This document shows positions 53,020 to 64,000 of a DNA stretch of 64,000 bases, piece after piece. The notes beneath the pieces are model-generated. The model did no database searches and had not been told where the DNA came from. It saw only the letters and a list, made by a program, of their open reading frames with translations. Source of the DNA: Loxodes magnus (lineage: Eukaryota; Ciliophora; Karyorelictea; Loxodida; Loxodidae); the NCBI GenBank assembly GCA_946699065.1, contig CAMPDV010001179.1, forward strand, positions 1-64,000, in the 5' to 3' direction. Positions within the stretch are counted from its first letter, which is position 1, and every line of letters begins with the position of its first letter. The position numbers and the translations under genes are program-made.

Positions 53020-53626
53020 AGTTACTTAAACCATATTCATTAAAATAATTAAATAAAAATTAAAGCAATTTTTCTATTAATTTTTGTTTTTTTTTACATG
53101 CGTATTCCTTTTAATTTTTTTTAATAATTCTTAATTTTCTAAAATTTTTTCTGTCTTGAAATTATTTTAAAAAGTATGTATTTATCAATTTTTATCTTAA
53201 TTTAACTAGCTTTATTTAATTAAACTAAATTTAAATTTTATTTTTTATTTTTAAATCATCAATTTAATAAAATCTTTGTTATTTAATATTCTTTTAAAAG
53301 TTCCTAAATCAAATAATTCGATTTAATTTAAGATTTCGAAGTTTTTAAGCTTTTTCTTTACTTGATGCTTTGCTTTTCTTGTAACATATTGTTCATAAAA
53401 TTTTTTCTTTTCAAATTTAAAATATTAGTCGTTGCAAAACCGCTTATTAATCTTCAGATTCTGATATATAAGCATTGGATAATTTATATTGATTAAAAAG
53501 AAAGAAAATAACACATTTTTATAAAAGGTAACCCTGGAATGTAAATTTCAAATTCTTATTTTTAGGCTATTCGTAGTCGACGGATGAGAAGTAGAAACCT
53601 AGATTTCAAAAAAGACAGATTCATTC

Positions 53627-54271
53627 ATGCTAGAAATTGTGCATATAAGGATAACAAGCAAAATTAAAGCTCGAGAAATCTATGATCAATAAATTGAATA
53701 ATTATATTCCTTATTTGAGCAATTAAATAGAAATGTAGATATTCAAAGTGGAAAACCAAAATCTTAGATTGCTTCTAGATAGTCAAAGAAAGGAAGATCA
53801 AAATTTAGAAAATTTAATCTAAAATTAATTATAAGCCTTAATGTCCAAATTTATATTAATGGAAAAAAATGTGCAGCAAATTAAGCAATAATTCAAGAAT
53901 AAATTTAATTTAATGCTTATATTCCTTTAAGATAATATTACCAAATTTAAAGGGAATAAAAAATCTAGGGAAAATAAGAAAACTTTCGATAATATTACAT
54001 TAAAATAAATAAATGAAATATTAAATAATTTTGGACATACATGATTGAATTTCTGAAGATTTAAATAAATAAATAAACAATAAAAATTAGAATAAAATTT
54101 TTTAATAATTTGGAAAGCTCTATGTAACCTAAGATGGTGAAATCTATAGAAAGAAATAAATTAAAAAGCTATGGAGAGACGATGTTCAAAAGAGTAAGAA
54201 AACTTGAAGATTAATAATGGTAACATAAAAGAGAAAGAGATTTTTTTGTAAGCATAAAATGCATAAGTTGA
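53627..54271 (+). CDS. Hypothetical basic protein, 214 residues or longer at the N-terminus
   Basis: ATG at 53627 to TGA at 54269-54271, 214 sense codons. Reads MLEIVHIRITSKIKAREIYDQ, a Gln/Arg-rich middle (IASRQSKKGRSKFRKF) and a helical C-terminus (SYGETMFKRVRKLEDQQW). One internal TGA reads as Trp (NKWNIK). The same frame stays protein-like upstream to about 53520 (VTLECKFQILIFRLFVVDGWEVE) but with no ATG, so an upstream exon or a non-ATG start is possible. No family recognised. It lies about 0.6 kb downstream of the kinase-MORN gene on the same strand and in the same frame, so an extended or spliced 3' part of that gene cannot be excluded. Confidence 0.5.
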
Positions 54272-54691
54272 TCAAAGTCCAAAATTTTTTAAGTTTATTT
54301 TTTATAAATACAGATACAAAATTAATTGTTGGGTTTATTCACACTTCTTAATAAAGTTATTTATCTTTTTAAATAATTTTAATTTTTCTTTTAGTAATCA
54401 ATTTTTGAATTTGTTCCAATTTCTTAAAAAAAAATTAAAAAAATTAAATCTGCAGAAGAGAATTAGATCAAATAAAGAACCAAGTGATATGCTTTAAAGT
54501 GATGATACACATAAAAATTATTTATTTATCCCTGTTTACAGAGGACTTAATGATAATTGAATTAAACGAATAAATATGTTTTAACTCTCAATCGTAACAA
54601 GAGGGTTATAAATTATTATTTTAAAATAATTTATCCCATTTTTAATTTTCCTAAGACTGAACAAGGAGGAGATATTGTATCTTGAATAGTA

Positions 54692-55753
54692 ATGAAAGGA
54701 ATATATAGCATGAAGAAGAATAATACAAGAGTAAGTTTAAATTGATAAAAGAGTTTGTTTTTGATGAATTTTGTTGCATAAAATTCGGTTGGCTTCATTT
54801 GGACATATGAAAAAACATTTTCAGTTTCTACATTAAATAAAGAAAGATACTATTATCACGAATCTGATATAGGAATTCTATTTGCTTAGAATTGAACTAA
54901 AAGTGTTCATCTTTTTATTAAAATAAATTATTTAATAAAATAAATAAGAAACAATCAACTCAGTTTTTCAATTTAATCTAATATTGAGAGCTTTATTAAA
55001 GAAAAAATTAGAACAAAATTTTTTTAAGAAAAGATTTCACTTTATAAAGACATAGACAGTATACAAATATCCAAATAAATCTTAATGGCTTTTGAATAGT
55101 ATAGAAGTAGCTACACTAAAATTAACAAAGAATATAAGAAAAAATATCATCCTTAAGTGCATATTCATAATTATAATTTTCAATATGCTTTACATTTATA
55201 TCATTATTATAGCTAGTATTAAATAAATAGTGGTAAAGAAACGTTTCGAATTATTTTCGAATACATGAAATATTTTGAATTAACTTAAAAATTTCCAGAT
55301 CAATTTCAGGAAAAGCTAGTGTAGATTACTAATTTATGACAAAATCTATTTAAATTCACAATTACTTCTAATCAAGAAACAGAAATAGTTCTTACAATCA
55401 AAAATTTTCACTAAACATTATTAAGAAAATGAACTTAAATTTTTTATAAAATACTTATAAAAATAGGAAGAAAAAGAAACTTGAGATTTAAAGATGAAGA
55501 GTAAAAAGAAGAAATATTAAGATGATAAAAGAAAGAAGTAGTTTATAAACTAAATAAAATGAAGAATTTGATATAATTAGGAAGCTTATAACAATAAAAA
55601 TTATTAAACTAATATATTTATATTTAATTATTAGTTACCAATAAATAATCTACCTTAGCTTTAATTAAAAAAATCTAACAACACAAATAAAAGTTATTTT
55701 GGTAAATTTTTAAATGCTAAAATCAATTTATTGAGGATTGGTGCATGAAATGA
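54692..55753 (+). CDS. Hypothetical protein, at least 353 residues
   Basis: ATG at 54692 to TGA at 55751-55753, 353 sense codons. The frame extends upstream without ATG to at least 54600 (INYYFKIIYPIFNFPKTEQGG), so the start is uncertain. Six or so internal TGA codons read as Trp at plausible places (LNWQK, FAQNWTKS, LRWQKKEV). The sequence is rich in Lys, Gln and aromatic residues (NSVGFIWTYEKTFSV, RYYYHESDIGILF, FEYMKYFELTQKFPDQFQ) with mixed helix/strand pattern and no transmembrane helix. No domain recognised. The DNA after the stop turns T-rich and loses coding character, which supports the chosen end. Confidence 0.55.
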
Positions 55754-56469
55754 ACCTTGTAAACTCACTTTTGTTAATAAATTTTTTAATTAAATCCCTT
55801 GAGCTTTTTCCATATAAATGAAAACTTCACATCTATGAACAAAAAAAGCACTTAGATAGTTTATTATAGCATAAGATTATTAATTCCTATATACATGATA
55901 AATTACAACTATTAATTGATAATTAAGAATATTTTTAAACATCTATTAGATAATCTTTTAAGATACTTAAATACCATTATAGATTTATTATATAATAAAA
56001 TAATATAAATTTTCATTTAATTATCTATTTAAAATACAAACTAAGTGATAAATCAAAATTTGCTTACAATTTTATTTCTATATTGAAGAAATAAAAATAA
56101 TTATGTAAATAATTAAAATAAAAGAGCAAATATTGTTGTAATATAAATAATCTAAATTTAATAGCTAAAAATGCAATAATTCTGTTTTATAATTTTTAAG
56201 CTTAAACTTAATGAAGTTAAATTTTGATTCTAAATGAAATTTCTTTTACAAAGCATATCATAAATAAGTATAAATTTAAATTATATATAAAGATCTAATA
56301 TAATTTTTTCTTTATACTTAAAAATTGGTTAAAAGCAAAGAAAAATTTAGTAATAACTTTAATAATTAAAAAAATATAATTAAAATTAAAGCATAGAAAA
56401 TCTAAAAGCGAGAATAAAATATAAACTTTAAATAAACTTTTTATAAAGTAAAGTATTTTTAAATGTAAC
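55754..56469. other. AT-rich intergenic DNA
   Basis: Nothing recognisable on either strand. Confidence 0.55.
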
Positions 56470-56508
56470 TGAGGTATAAATTAACTTTCATTTTATTTTA
56501 TAAAATAA

Positions 56509-57504
56509 ATGTGGAATCAAGATCCTAACCAATATCTAAAACGTATATCTGTCGAAAAAATTAAAGTGAATTTGAAAATAAAGAATACAAAATAAAAGCT
56601 TTCCTTTGGAAAATAAGGTAAAACATGATGCTTATGTATGAGTTATGAGGAAAAAGACTACTAGCAAAAGCTTAAAAGCAAGGAAGAATAAAAGAATTTT
56701 GAGCTTGCTCATACTTAAAGCTTTAAGCATTTAAAAAGGGGAGAAATTTATTATACTTAACAGTATATAGACAGCAAAACTTTAAATGAAAAGCTTAAAA
56801 TTTCTGATCAATCTTTTAAGGATATCATAAAGAATCTTAATAAAAGCACTAAAATTTATAACTAAATCAAGAATATAATCTTAAAGTATTCTAATTCTGT
56901 TTCCAGCAAAAGGAACGGTATAGATAAGGCAAGTAAGATCAGTTTTCAAAAAGATAATTAAAAAATGCTAAATAACAAAGGTTAAGAACCTTAAAAGTAA
57001 AATTTAAACAACCTTTAAGTAAAGCCTTGCAATAATAGCTCTATTTCAAAATTTTTATAAGAAGCATAAAATTAATGAGCAATTTCTGCTTTATAATAAT
57101 CACTCCCTTGCAGCCAAACAGTAAAGACACAAATAAAACCAAAATCAGATGATTTGAGAAGTATGACAAATAAATAAATCTAGGCTGAAGACACTTAGGC
57201 TCCTCATGAATAAGTAAATAAAAGTAATAAATAAATAAGTAGAGTTTCGCCTTTATATTACTAAACCTCGTTTTCAAGTTTAGGTACTATCAGCGAAGAA
57301 AGCTTTTAAAGTTCTAAGTCAAGTTTGCAATTGATTTCTAATGAAGAAACTTCGTATAATTAATCGCTTCAACTTAATGAAGAAGAAATAGAGTAAGAAA
57401 CTTTAGAAAAAGAAAACAAAAAAGGATTAAAATAAATAGTTCTCTTATTTTCTTGCATGGCGGGTTTATTTATAGTCTATTTGTACTTGGTAATATAGAC
57501 ATGA
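56509..57504 (+). CDS. Tail-anchored membrane protein B, 331 residues, family unknown
   Basis: ATG at 56509 to TGA at 57502-57504, 331 sense codons, parallel to the gene at 28185. The N-terminal third is diverged (MWNQDPNQYLKRISVEKI against MRKQDSCEQLKRL), while the middle and C-terminal half, the Ser/Glu-rich region and the transmembrane helix (IVLLFSCMAGLFIVYLYLVI) are nearly identical. The tail after the helix is only a few residues and differs from copy A, because a two-base difference shifts the frame just before its own TGA. Both copies nevertheless stop within about ten codons of the membrane span, a good sign that a very short luminal tail is what matters. Internal TGA codons read as Trp (GKTWC, QNQWAIS). 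Confidence 0.85.
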
Positions 57505-59186
57505 ATCAATCTTAGAACTTTTATAAAAATGTTTAATATATTATTATATAAACTTCTCATCATTATTTCATGTTTCTTAAGTGTTCTTAAAACTCTTATA
57601 ATTATTTAATAGCTAAAAGCTGAAATATTAGTTCCTTAGATTTCTGATATAATAAAACATATTTTTTACTAGGTTTCAATTAAAAAAGCTAGAAAGAAAA
57701 CATATATGAAAAGAGAAAATTTCAAACACTGCATAAAAATCCTTAAATACTAAATGTTTGAAAATGTTCAGCTAAATTAAATGTTTAAAAAAGATCTATT
57801 TAATAGAAGATTTTAATTAAAAATCTTCATCTAATAAATATAAAGATACATATCTAATTTATTGTAAACAAATTAAACTCTTCTATTATAATTTATTTCT
57901 AATACTAGAGTATATTAAAATGTTGTGTTTAACTAAATAATTATGAGATAAAGTTATATGATGTTTATAGTTAGTCTCTATTTAATTATTATTTGTATAT
58001 TTATTATAATTTAATTTAAAGAGAGAAAACTTATCTTAAGGTATTTATCATAATATTATTTGACTTGAAGTTATCCTTAATTTTTATATAAATCTAAAAG
58101 AAAAAGAATTAGAGTTTCTTTTTTATTTTAAGAATACCCTTTATTATTTAATCTTTCTAAAATTAATATTTAGTTATAATTTTATTACTAATGATTCATC
58201 TAAACTTAAGATAAAAGCTTAGATCATTGTTATTATATAGATAAATTTAGATAAATTGCTGAGAAATCATAAATAATAGCAATAATATGCTATACTTAAT
58301 CTAATTTTATAGTATGAATTATCTAATTAATAATATAGATAATTTCATTTATATTTTAAGCTTATATTTCTTTATGATGCTTTATCTTAAGATTATTTAT
58401 TTTAAATTATTAGAATAAAAATAATCCAAATTATTAAGTATATTTTAGATTATTTTCTTCTAAAACTTTATACTAATAAAGATACAAATATCCCTTAATT
58501 TTATATAGAGTTTATTGGTTATACACTTAAATAAAGATATTTAAATTTTCTATTAAGATTCATCTTATTATTTAAAAGCAATACAGATTAATACTAAATG
58601 TAGCCATTATGCAAGGTAAATAGCTATTATATAGTTTCTACTAAATAATTTAAAATTCTAACTTCTAGATATATTTTAATATTTTAACTTTTATTTAAAA
58701 TTATGATTAACTTAACTAAGTAGCTTTAAACCTCTAATATTTTAAATAATTTTCTTCACTTTTATTATTTTATTAATTTAGAGTGTTGAACTATTTTTTT
58801 TCTAGAGACTTTAAAATTAAAAAATAATAAATTTGAATCTATATTTAGTTACCTTTTCTAAATTGCTAGCTTTACTAATGCTATATATATCTTTGTTATT
58901 CTGCTTGTTTAATATAATTTTCTCTTTTTTAAGTTAAAAAAATCTTAAGAATATTTAAATTTGAGTGTTCCTATAAAATATTACTGTAATTTAATCTGCT
59001 CTTTGTTGATATTGATGATTTTAGAGTTTGATAATCTTCATTAATATCTTATATTTTCTGATTTAATATAACTTAATATCTTAACTATGATAAGAAAGAA
59101 TAAACTAGTAGATAATTTAGTTATTTTCTAGTGGTTATTCTCATTTTATATCTATCTTAAATAGTATCTTAATGATAAAAGCTATA
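57505..59186. other. AT-rich DNA downstream of tail-anchored gene B
   Basis: Part of the segmental duplication. No gene seen. Confidence 0.6.
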
Positions 59187-59205
59187 ATATCTGAATTTCC
59201 TAAAA
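59187..59205. repeat. Target-site duplication, left copy
   Basis: ATATCTGAATTTCCTAAAA, repeated exactly at 60031-60049. The paralogous segment in copy A of the duplication (near 30910-30925) has a single related sequence, i.e. the empty site. Confidence 0.85.
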
Positions 59206-60030
59206 ATGGAATAATCTATTCGCCTTTCCAAAAACCAAATTAAGAACGCAAAAAGGAAAGCTGCGAAACTAATGCAGAAACAATAACAAGAAGAAGATAA
59301 ATCAAGTTCCTCATCTGAAGGAAAAGTTATAATTGGAACAATAGAGACGAATCCAGTAAAAGTACAAAAATAATCAGAAATCTAAATATAAATTGACTAA
59401 ATGAAAACAATAATACAAAATTATTAGGAAACAATTTACAATCAAGGGGAAAAAATAAGAGAACTAATGAATACTATCGAAGATTAAAACAAAGAGCTAC
59501 TAATAATAAGACGACAATTGATTTAAAATAATTTAGTCACGGAATAGTAACTATATGAATAATCTCAATCGAATTTTAAGCAAGAACAAAATATGATTAT
59601 TGAAAAAGTTTCTACATAAACAAACATCCAAGAAAAATAGAATGACGAAAAGATTAATATAGAATTACTCCAAAGAATCGATTAACTTGAAAAAAAAGTA
59701 TTTCTGAAGAGATTCAAGAAAAGACCAATCAAAAATTGTTATTATTGCAAATCAAAGTGACACCTATTACAAAATTGCGATCAGTGAAGATAAATTTAGA
59801 TGAAAGAACAACAAAGAACGTTAAGAATGCTAAGCAGACTCTGAATCACCGAAACAGGAATTTACAAGAAGAAGATATTCGTATAAAAGACAGAAGATTC
59901 TCAGTGGTTCCATCCACAAAAAAAATGGCGTGGTATCCATCCACACTAAAAAAATGGTAACAAAAACCTGGTTGAAAATCCAGGGAATGCTAAACTTTAA
60001 TTACTTTTAGTTTACTATATATATATATAT
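59206..60030 (+). mobile_element. ORF1-only zinc-knuckle retroposon-like insertion
   Basis: An 825-bp insertion flanked by a 15-19-bp target-site duplication and ending in a (TA)n tail (about 60015-60034). It begins exactly at an ATG and carries one frame of about 265 codons: a basic N-terminus (SIRLSKNQIKNAKRKAAKL), a Gln/Glu-rich coiled coil (KIRELMNTIEDQNKELLIIR, RIDQLEKKVFLKRF) and a perfect CCHC zinc knuckle CYYCKSKWHLLQNC at about 59738-59780, with TGA coding the Trp. A basic tail follows. This is LINE ORF1-like or gag-like, with no reverse transcriptase. The long, variable-length duplication and simple-sequence tail suggest target-primed reverse transcription by another element's enzyme. 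No TGA stop lies inside the element. It looks largely whole and is the youngest mobile insertion in the window. Confidence 0.75.
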
Positions 60031-60049
60031 ATATCTGAATTTCCTAAAA
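60031..60049. repeat. Target-site duplication, right copy
   Basis: Exact repeat of 59187-59205. Its first four bases merge with the (TA)n tail, so the certain length is 15 bp. Confidence 0.85.
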
Positions 60050-60430
60050 GTTAAATTCTATACAACTTTCTATAATAGATTCAATTATCTTAGCTATTTT
60101 ATCTTATTAAACTAATTTCTTAAGCTACTATTTAATTTTAATATTCTACGCCCTCACCTTTAGTTAGTTCATAATATTTAATTTATTGGCTTTCTAAATC
60201 TTATTTGGTACTTAATCCTTTTATTTATTCTTCTAGTGTCTTAGTTTCCTTTAGCTACTTTTATAGTAATAATTCTCAATTTGTATCTTAAATTAATAAT
60301 AAAATGCTTAAATTATTTTATAGTTTTTGCTTAGATATTAATTAAAAATATTAAATCTCTTAAATAAGTAAAATGTATTCTAATTTATGAATTATAAGCT
60401 TTAAAGCTATTAAGTTTAACTGGAGAGATC

Positions 60431-63343
60431 TGCTATTTCTTAGGTACCATTTTATTACATCTATGATAATTATTTTGCTTAAATCTTAAAAATAAAATTA
60501 TTCTAGATACTAAGTTTGAAAATGTTAAAGTTGCTCATTACCTAATTTAATTTCCACTATAAAATATTATAAAAATGTTTTAATAATTGTGAAGAAGAAA
60601 AGAAATACAAACTTTTACTTTTAGTTTCTGGAGTAATTTAGATCTGGTAGTAAAGAGGCTTAAAACTTTAAGAAGGTCAAATATTTAATTTTATCTTCCT
60701 TAAAACTAAAAATACTAAATGCTTAATATCTGATTCATTAAAAATTGAAAATTTTAAGGTTGAATAAACCTTATATGAAATTTAAAATTTAATCAAATCT
60801 AAGCTATAATAAACATACTATATTAGTATAAAAGTCTCTATCATTATATCCTATTTTAAAAAATCAAATCATTTTATCATTTAGTAAAATTTAAATCTTA
60901 CATTTGCTTTTATCAGATAATATTTTACATTCTGCTAGTAAATTTTGGGTAATTATCTATCTCAAAACTATTATCCCTTTGTCTCAAATATTTATCAATT
61001 TTTTATAGAATTCAAATTTTATAAGTAATAAAGAAGTGTATTAAAGTAAAAAAGAATATGCTAGGATTAGAAATATTAGTTAAAAGATTAAGAAAAAAAA
61101 TTAGGTTTAACATACTCGATAATATAAAAATGACTAATAATTGAATTGCATACACTACTAGAAGTGATGGGCTTTCTCCAATTAAATAAAGCATTTAGAT
61201 TAATTTAATATCTTTTCGTTTTGTATACTGTAGAATTAAGCAAAACGTATATATATTTCATAATTTTATGACTCTTCTCTCATTTTTATTCAGAATGAAA
61301 TTATTTTATTTGGGTTATTCATAAATTATTTATTTAAATTATATAAAGCATAGCTCAGTAGGAAACTTTCATGCTATACAATTTTTAATCCATTTTCTTT
61401 ATATAAAGCTGCATACATTTCTTAAATTAAACTTCAAACTTTTTATTAATTTCAAAATGCAGGATTAATTTATTAAATTTTCTGTAACATGAACTTAACT
61501 TCCAAAAGTAGATAAAATAGTCAAAGTCTTTCATAAATAATTATAGAAGAGAAGATTAGAGATGTTCAAGTTGAAAAATTAAAGATCAAAAAATTACTCA
61601 AATGGAAAAGATTAAATATAAGAAGAGCATAATCAGTAAGTTTGCAAGATGAAGTAGGTAGAAGCTTGATGAGGTTTAATGAAAATAAAGCCTTTTTTTA
61701 AGCATAATTTTCATATTACATTCAATGTAGCTATACAATTATGTTCCAATACTCAAAATTCTGAAACTTTTATATCTATTATTATTATTAAATTTTTACC
61801 ATTTTTTAAAACTTAAAATCCTTATTACATAATTAATAATTATAAATAAAGCTTGCTACTTTTAATTAAATTTAAATTATTTTTGCTAGCTTTCAACTAT
61901 ATTTATTATAAATTAAACTTTTTATTCTCAATTATATTAAAGCTTATTTTATAAAAAATATATTGGCTAAGCTAATATCTAGTAATCTTGATTAGCTTTA
62001 TCTCTTTAAAGCGATTATTTATGTATAAATTTTAGTCTAAAACTAGATAGATTTGCTTGTAAAATTAAATGGTCTTTGAATAATAATTTTCTCTTCTTTA
62101 GAAAGATTATTTTAGTTTATATTTTTGATATAACCACAATAAAAAGTTTCTTATAATATTCTTTACTCCTACAGTATAGGAATTTAATTTTTTGGATTTA
62201 AAAGCCTTATTGGTCTTCTTTTTATCATTTCATAGAATCATATAAATAAAGATTTCATCTAGGAAATTTAAAGCATGTTCGTTATATTTTGAATATTAAT
62301 TAAGATTTAGTTTCTTTTTATTTATCTAAATCATACTTATAATTATTCCTCTTTCTCTTCTCTTATCACATAACTATAAATTTTAAATCAAGTTCTGTCT
62401 GTTTTAATTAAATAATTTAGCTTATAGCTTCAAATCAAATAAACTCCTCTATATTTAAATTTAATCAAGAGAGTGATATAAATACCTTCATAATTTTTAA
62501 TCTATGAACGATAAAAAACAGAGACTTTAAGGTAAATTTTTAGTTTATAATCCTCAATCTAATAAATAAAGATAACTTCATAGGTTAAAAAATAGAAAAT
62601 AGAGTAGCTTATTACCAAATTTTAATTAAGATAAATAATAATAAAAACTACATAATGTTAATCAAATAAAATTGAAGGACTTAATATAGTTATCTTTGCT
62701 TCATTCTCTTCGAAGCTATTTTATAGTTGATATATATTTTATTAATTATTTGAAGCTGTAAAAGTTTATTATTAAAGCTATATTAAATTTAATTTTAGGA
62801 AATTAAAATTTCTTTAAGTTAGAAAAAGATAAAAAATTGGGATTTTTATATCTGCAAGTAGGCACTAACAAATTAAAGGCTTTTATACGAAAATGTATTA
62901 TTTGATTAGCGATTCCTTTTTTATATTGCTTATATTCTAGATTATGATATATTAAACAATTTTAGACTTAAACTAACTTAAAATTTATTTAATATTCGAA
63001 AAATTAAGATTTAGCCTAAATTTTTTGGATGTTACCTAATTTAAAATAATCTAGGTTTGTATTTCTTAGAGATTTCAGGCATAATTACTAGAAGCCTATT
63101 TAAGGAATATTCATTTATTCGTAAATTAAATTTAAAACTTTCAAAATTTACTCTTGCATTGTAATTTAAGAGTAGAAAGTAACAAATAAATATAAAAATT
63201 TAGAATAGACTTTTAAAGACCATCCACACTCTTTAATTAGATCTTAGATACAAAACTTAATTTTATAAATTTAGTTATCAACTAAGAGTAACTTTAGATT
63301 TAATTTTTAAGTTTGATCTTTAATTTATTTTTAAATAGTAAAA
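60431..63343. other. Mostly AT-rich intergenic DNA, one weak coding-like island
   Basis: Only 61500-61700 departs from the background. There the plus strand reads as a Lys/Arg-rich peptide (KIRDVQVEKLKIKKLLKW, DEVGRSLMRFNENK), which may be a gene fragment. The few hundred bases before 63344 must hold the methyltransferase promoter, but no motif stands out. Confidence 0.45.
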
Positions 63344-64000
63344 ATGTCATCAGCTGTAGAGTAGTTGCAGAGGATGATTATGGGAAACTGGAATACTCAT
63401 ATTGTTGGAACGTTTGCTTAATTGAAGCTAGCTGATGTCATTGGCAGTGATTCTTTAACTGTCGAAGAGATTAATAATAAGATGACACCTCCTTGTAGTT
63501 AGGAGTATTTAGAAAGATATCTAAGATCTGCTGAAATGCTTAATCTGGTTAAGTCTAATGAAGAAGCTCCTTAAAGATTCTAGGTAACGGATTTAGGAAT
63601 GCTTTTAAAGTAAGAAAATCCTTTATGGCTCAGAGCAGTATATTAAGTAAATGAATTTCCTTAGAAGTGTTGGATAAGTCTTACTTAAGTTGTTAAAGAG
63701 GGTTAATCTGGTTCTTCTTTAGTTTTCGGATAAAACTGGGTTTCTTATTGGAATGAAACTTAAGAAAAATCTGAATTCTTCTCTAGTTACATGACTAGCA
63801 ACACTAAGTTGATTATATCAGAAGCAAATTGGGAACCAAACAAAGATTTGTTTACAAATGTAAACACCCTTGTAGATCTTGGAGGATCTGAAGGAATTTT
63901 TTTATGTTCAATTTTGAAATTGAACCCTCATTTGAAAGGAGTCATCTTCGATCTTGAAAATTTATAACCTAAAGCAGTCAATTACATTTAAGATTAAAAC
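63344..64000 (+). CDS. SAM-dependent O-methyltransferase (Methyltransf_2 family), cut by window end
   Basis: ATG at 63344, open to the window edge: 219 codons. The N-terminal part (IVGTFAQLKLADVI, the EYLERYLRSAEML helix, FQVTDLG, then WLRAVYQVNEFP) is the winged-helix dimerisation domain of caffeate/hydroxyindole-type O-methyltransferases. The SAM-binding motif I follows (TLVDLGGSEG, usually V/L-D-V-G-G-G-x-G) and then the motif II strand ending in an acidic residue (GVIFDLE). TAA and TAG are frequent and read as Gln; no TGA occurs in frame. Members transfer methyl groups from SAM to hydroxyls of small molecules; the substrate here is unknown. The catalytic His, expected in the HDW motif, lies beyond the window but is visible in the dead paralogue at 33850-34806. 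The start is supported by the A-rich upstream context shared with other genes here. Confidence 0.88.

Larger units (their letters stand above)
56470..60430. repeat. Segmental duplication, copy B (interrupted by an insertion)
   Basis: Counterpart of 28100-31300 in the same orientation, about 28 kb apart. Longer than copy A mainly because of the 825-bp insertion at 59206-60030. Flanking A/T-rich DNA is clearly diverged, so the duplication is not recent, yet the tail-anchored gene is well conserved. Confidence 0.8.

Noticed and set aside
53520-53626. Upstream extension of the 214-residue ORF
   Set aside because: The frame is protein-like but has no ATG; kept only as a possibility in the feature note.
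59736-59960. 74-codon standard-code frame
   Set aside because: It overlaps the zinc-knuckle frame out of register; the knuckle CX2CX4HX4C appears only in the frame starting at 59206.
1-64000. Tetrahymena/Paramecium code (TGA only as stop)
   Set aside because: TGA occurs repeatedly inside the kinase and MORN frames exactly at Trp positions; TGA-only-stop would cut both genes dozens of times.
1-64000. tRNA, rRNA or mitochondrial origin of the A/T-rich DNA
   Set aside because: No rRNA or tRNA signatures were seen, and the genes are typical eukaryotic cytosolic families (kinase, F-box, MORN).

Overview
The window is very AT-rich (my estimate is about one base in five G or C) and comes from a ciliate nuclear genome with all three stop codons reassigned. 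In several long frames TAA and TAG stand at glutamine-like positions and TGA stands where the MORN-repeat tryptophan belongs, alternating with TGG in sister repeats. TGA also ends five or more reading frames at sensible places. This is the code described for karyorelictean ciliates (NCBI table 27; Loxodes and relatives). The Condylostoma code (table 28) is the main alternative. Under the standard or Tetrahymena code almost nothing here is readable. The long frames I followed need no introns.

Layout. 0-3.1 kb: N-terminal third of a giant kinase gene on the minus strand, running off the left edge. 3.1-15 kb: AT-rich DNA holding decayed mobile elements (a MULE transposase fragment, short ~300-bp repeats with a 3' hairpin, and coiled-coil/zinc-knuckle elements). 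15.1-17.8 kb: a complete 890-codon MORN-F-box-LRR gene (minus). 17.9-23.7 kb: more fossils, plus a patch of about half G+C packed with hairpins. 23.7-28.1 kb: nothing visible. 28.2-34.8 kb: a tail-anchored membrane protein gene and two decayed gene copies (LRR, O-methyltransferase). 37.5-42 kb: two unknown genes and a DUF4246 oxygenase-like gene with frame changes. 44.6-53 kb: the full-length paralogue of the giant kinase gene, ending in a MORN array of about 20 near-identical 138-bp units. 53.6-55.8 kb: two unknown genes. 56.5-60.4 kb: second copy of the tail-anchored gene inside a ~3.1-kb segmental duplication, interrupted by a zinc-knuckle insertion with target-site duplications. 63.3 kb to the end: an O-methyltransferase gene cut by the window edge.

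Four gene families (kinase-MORN, tail-anchored protein, methyltransferase, LRR) each occur twice within 64 kb, with one member of two pairs decayed. The region is therefore a local duplication-and-decay cluster. The MORN proteins, the acylation-type N-terminus of the F-box protein and the tail-anchored proteins all point to membrane-associated roles, but no shared pathway can be shown from the sequence. I found no rRNA, tRNA or CRISPR. All translations and alignments were done by eye, so boundaries of decayed features are approximate.
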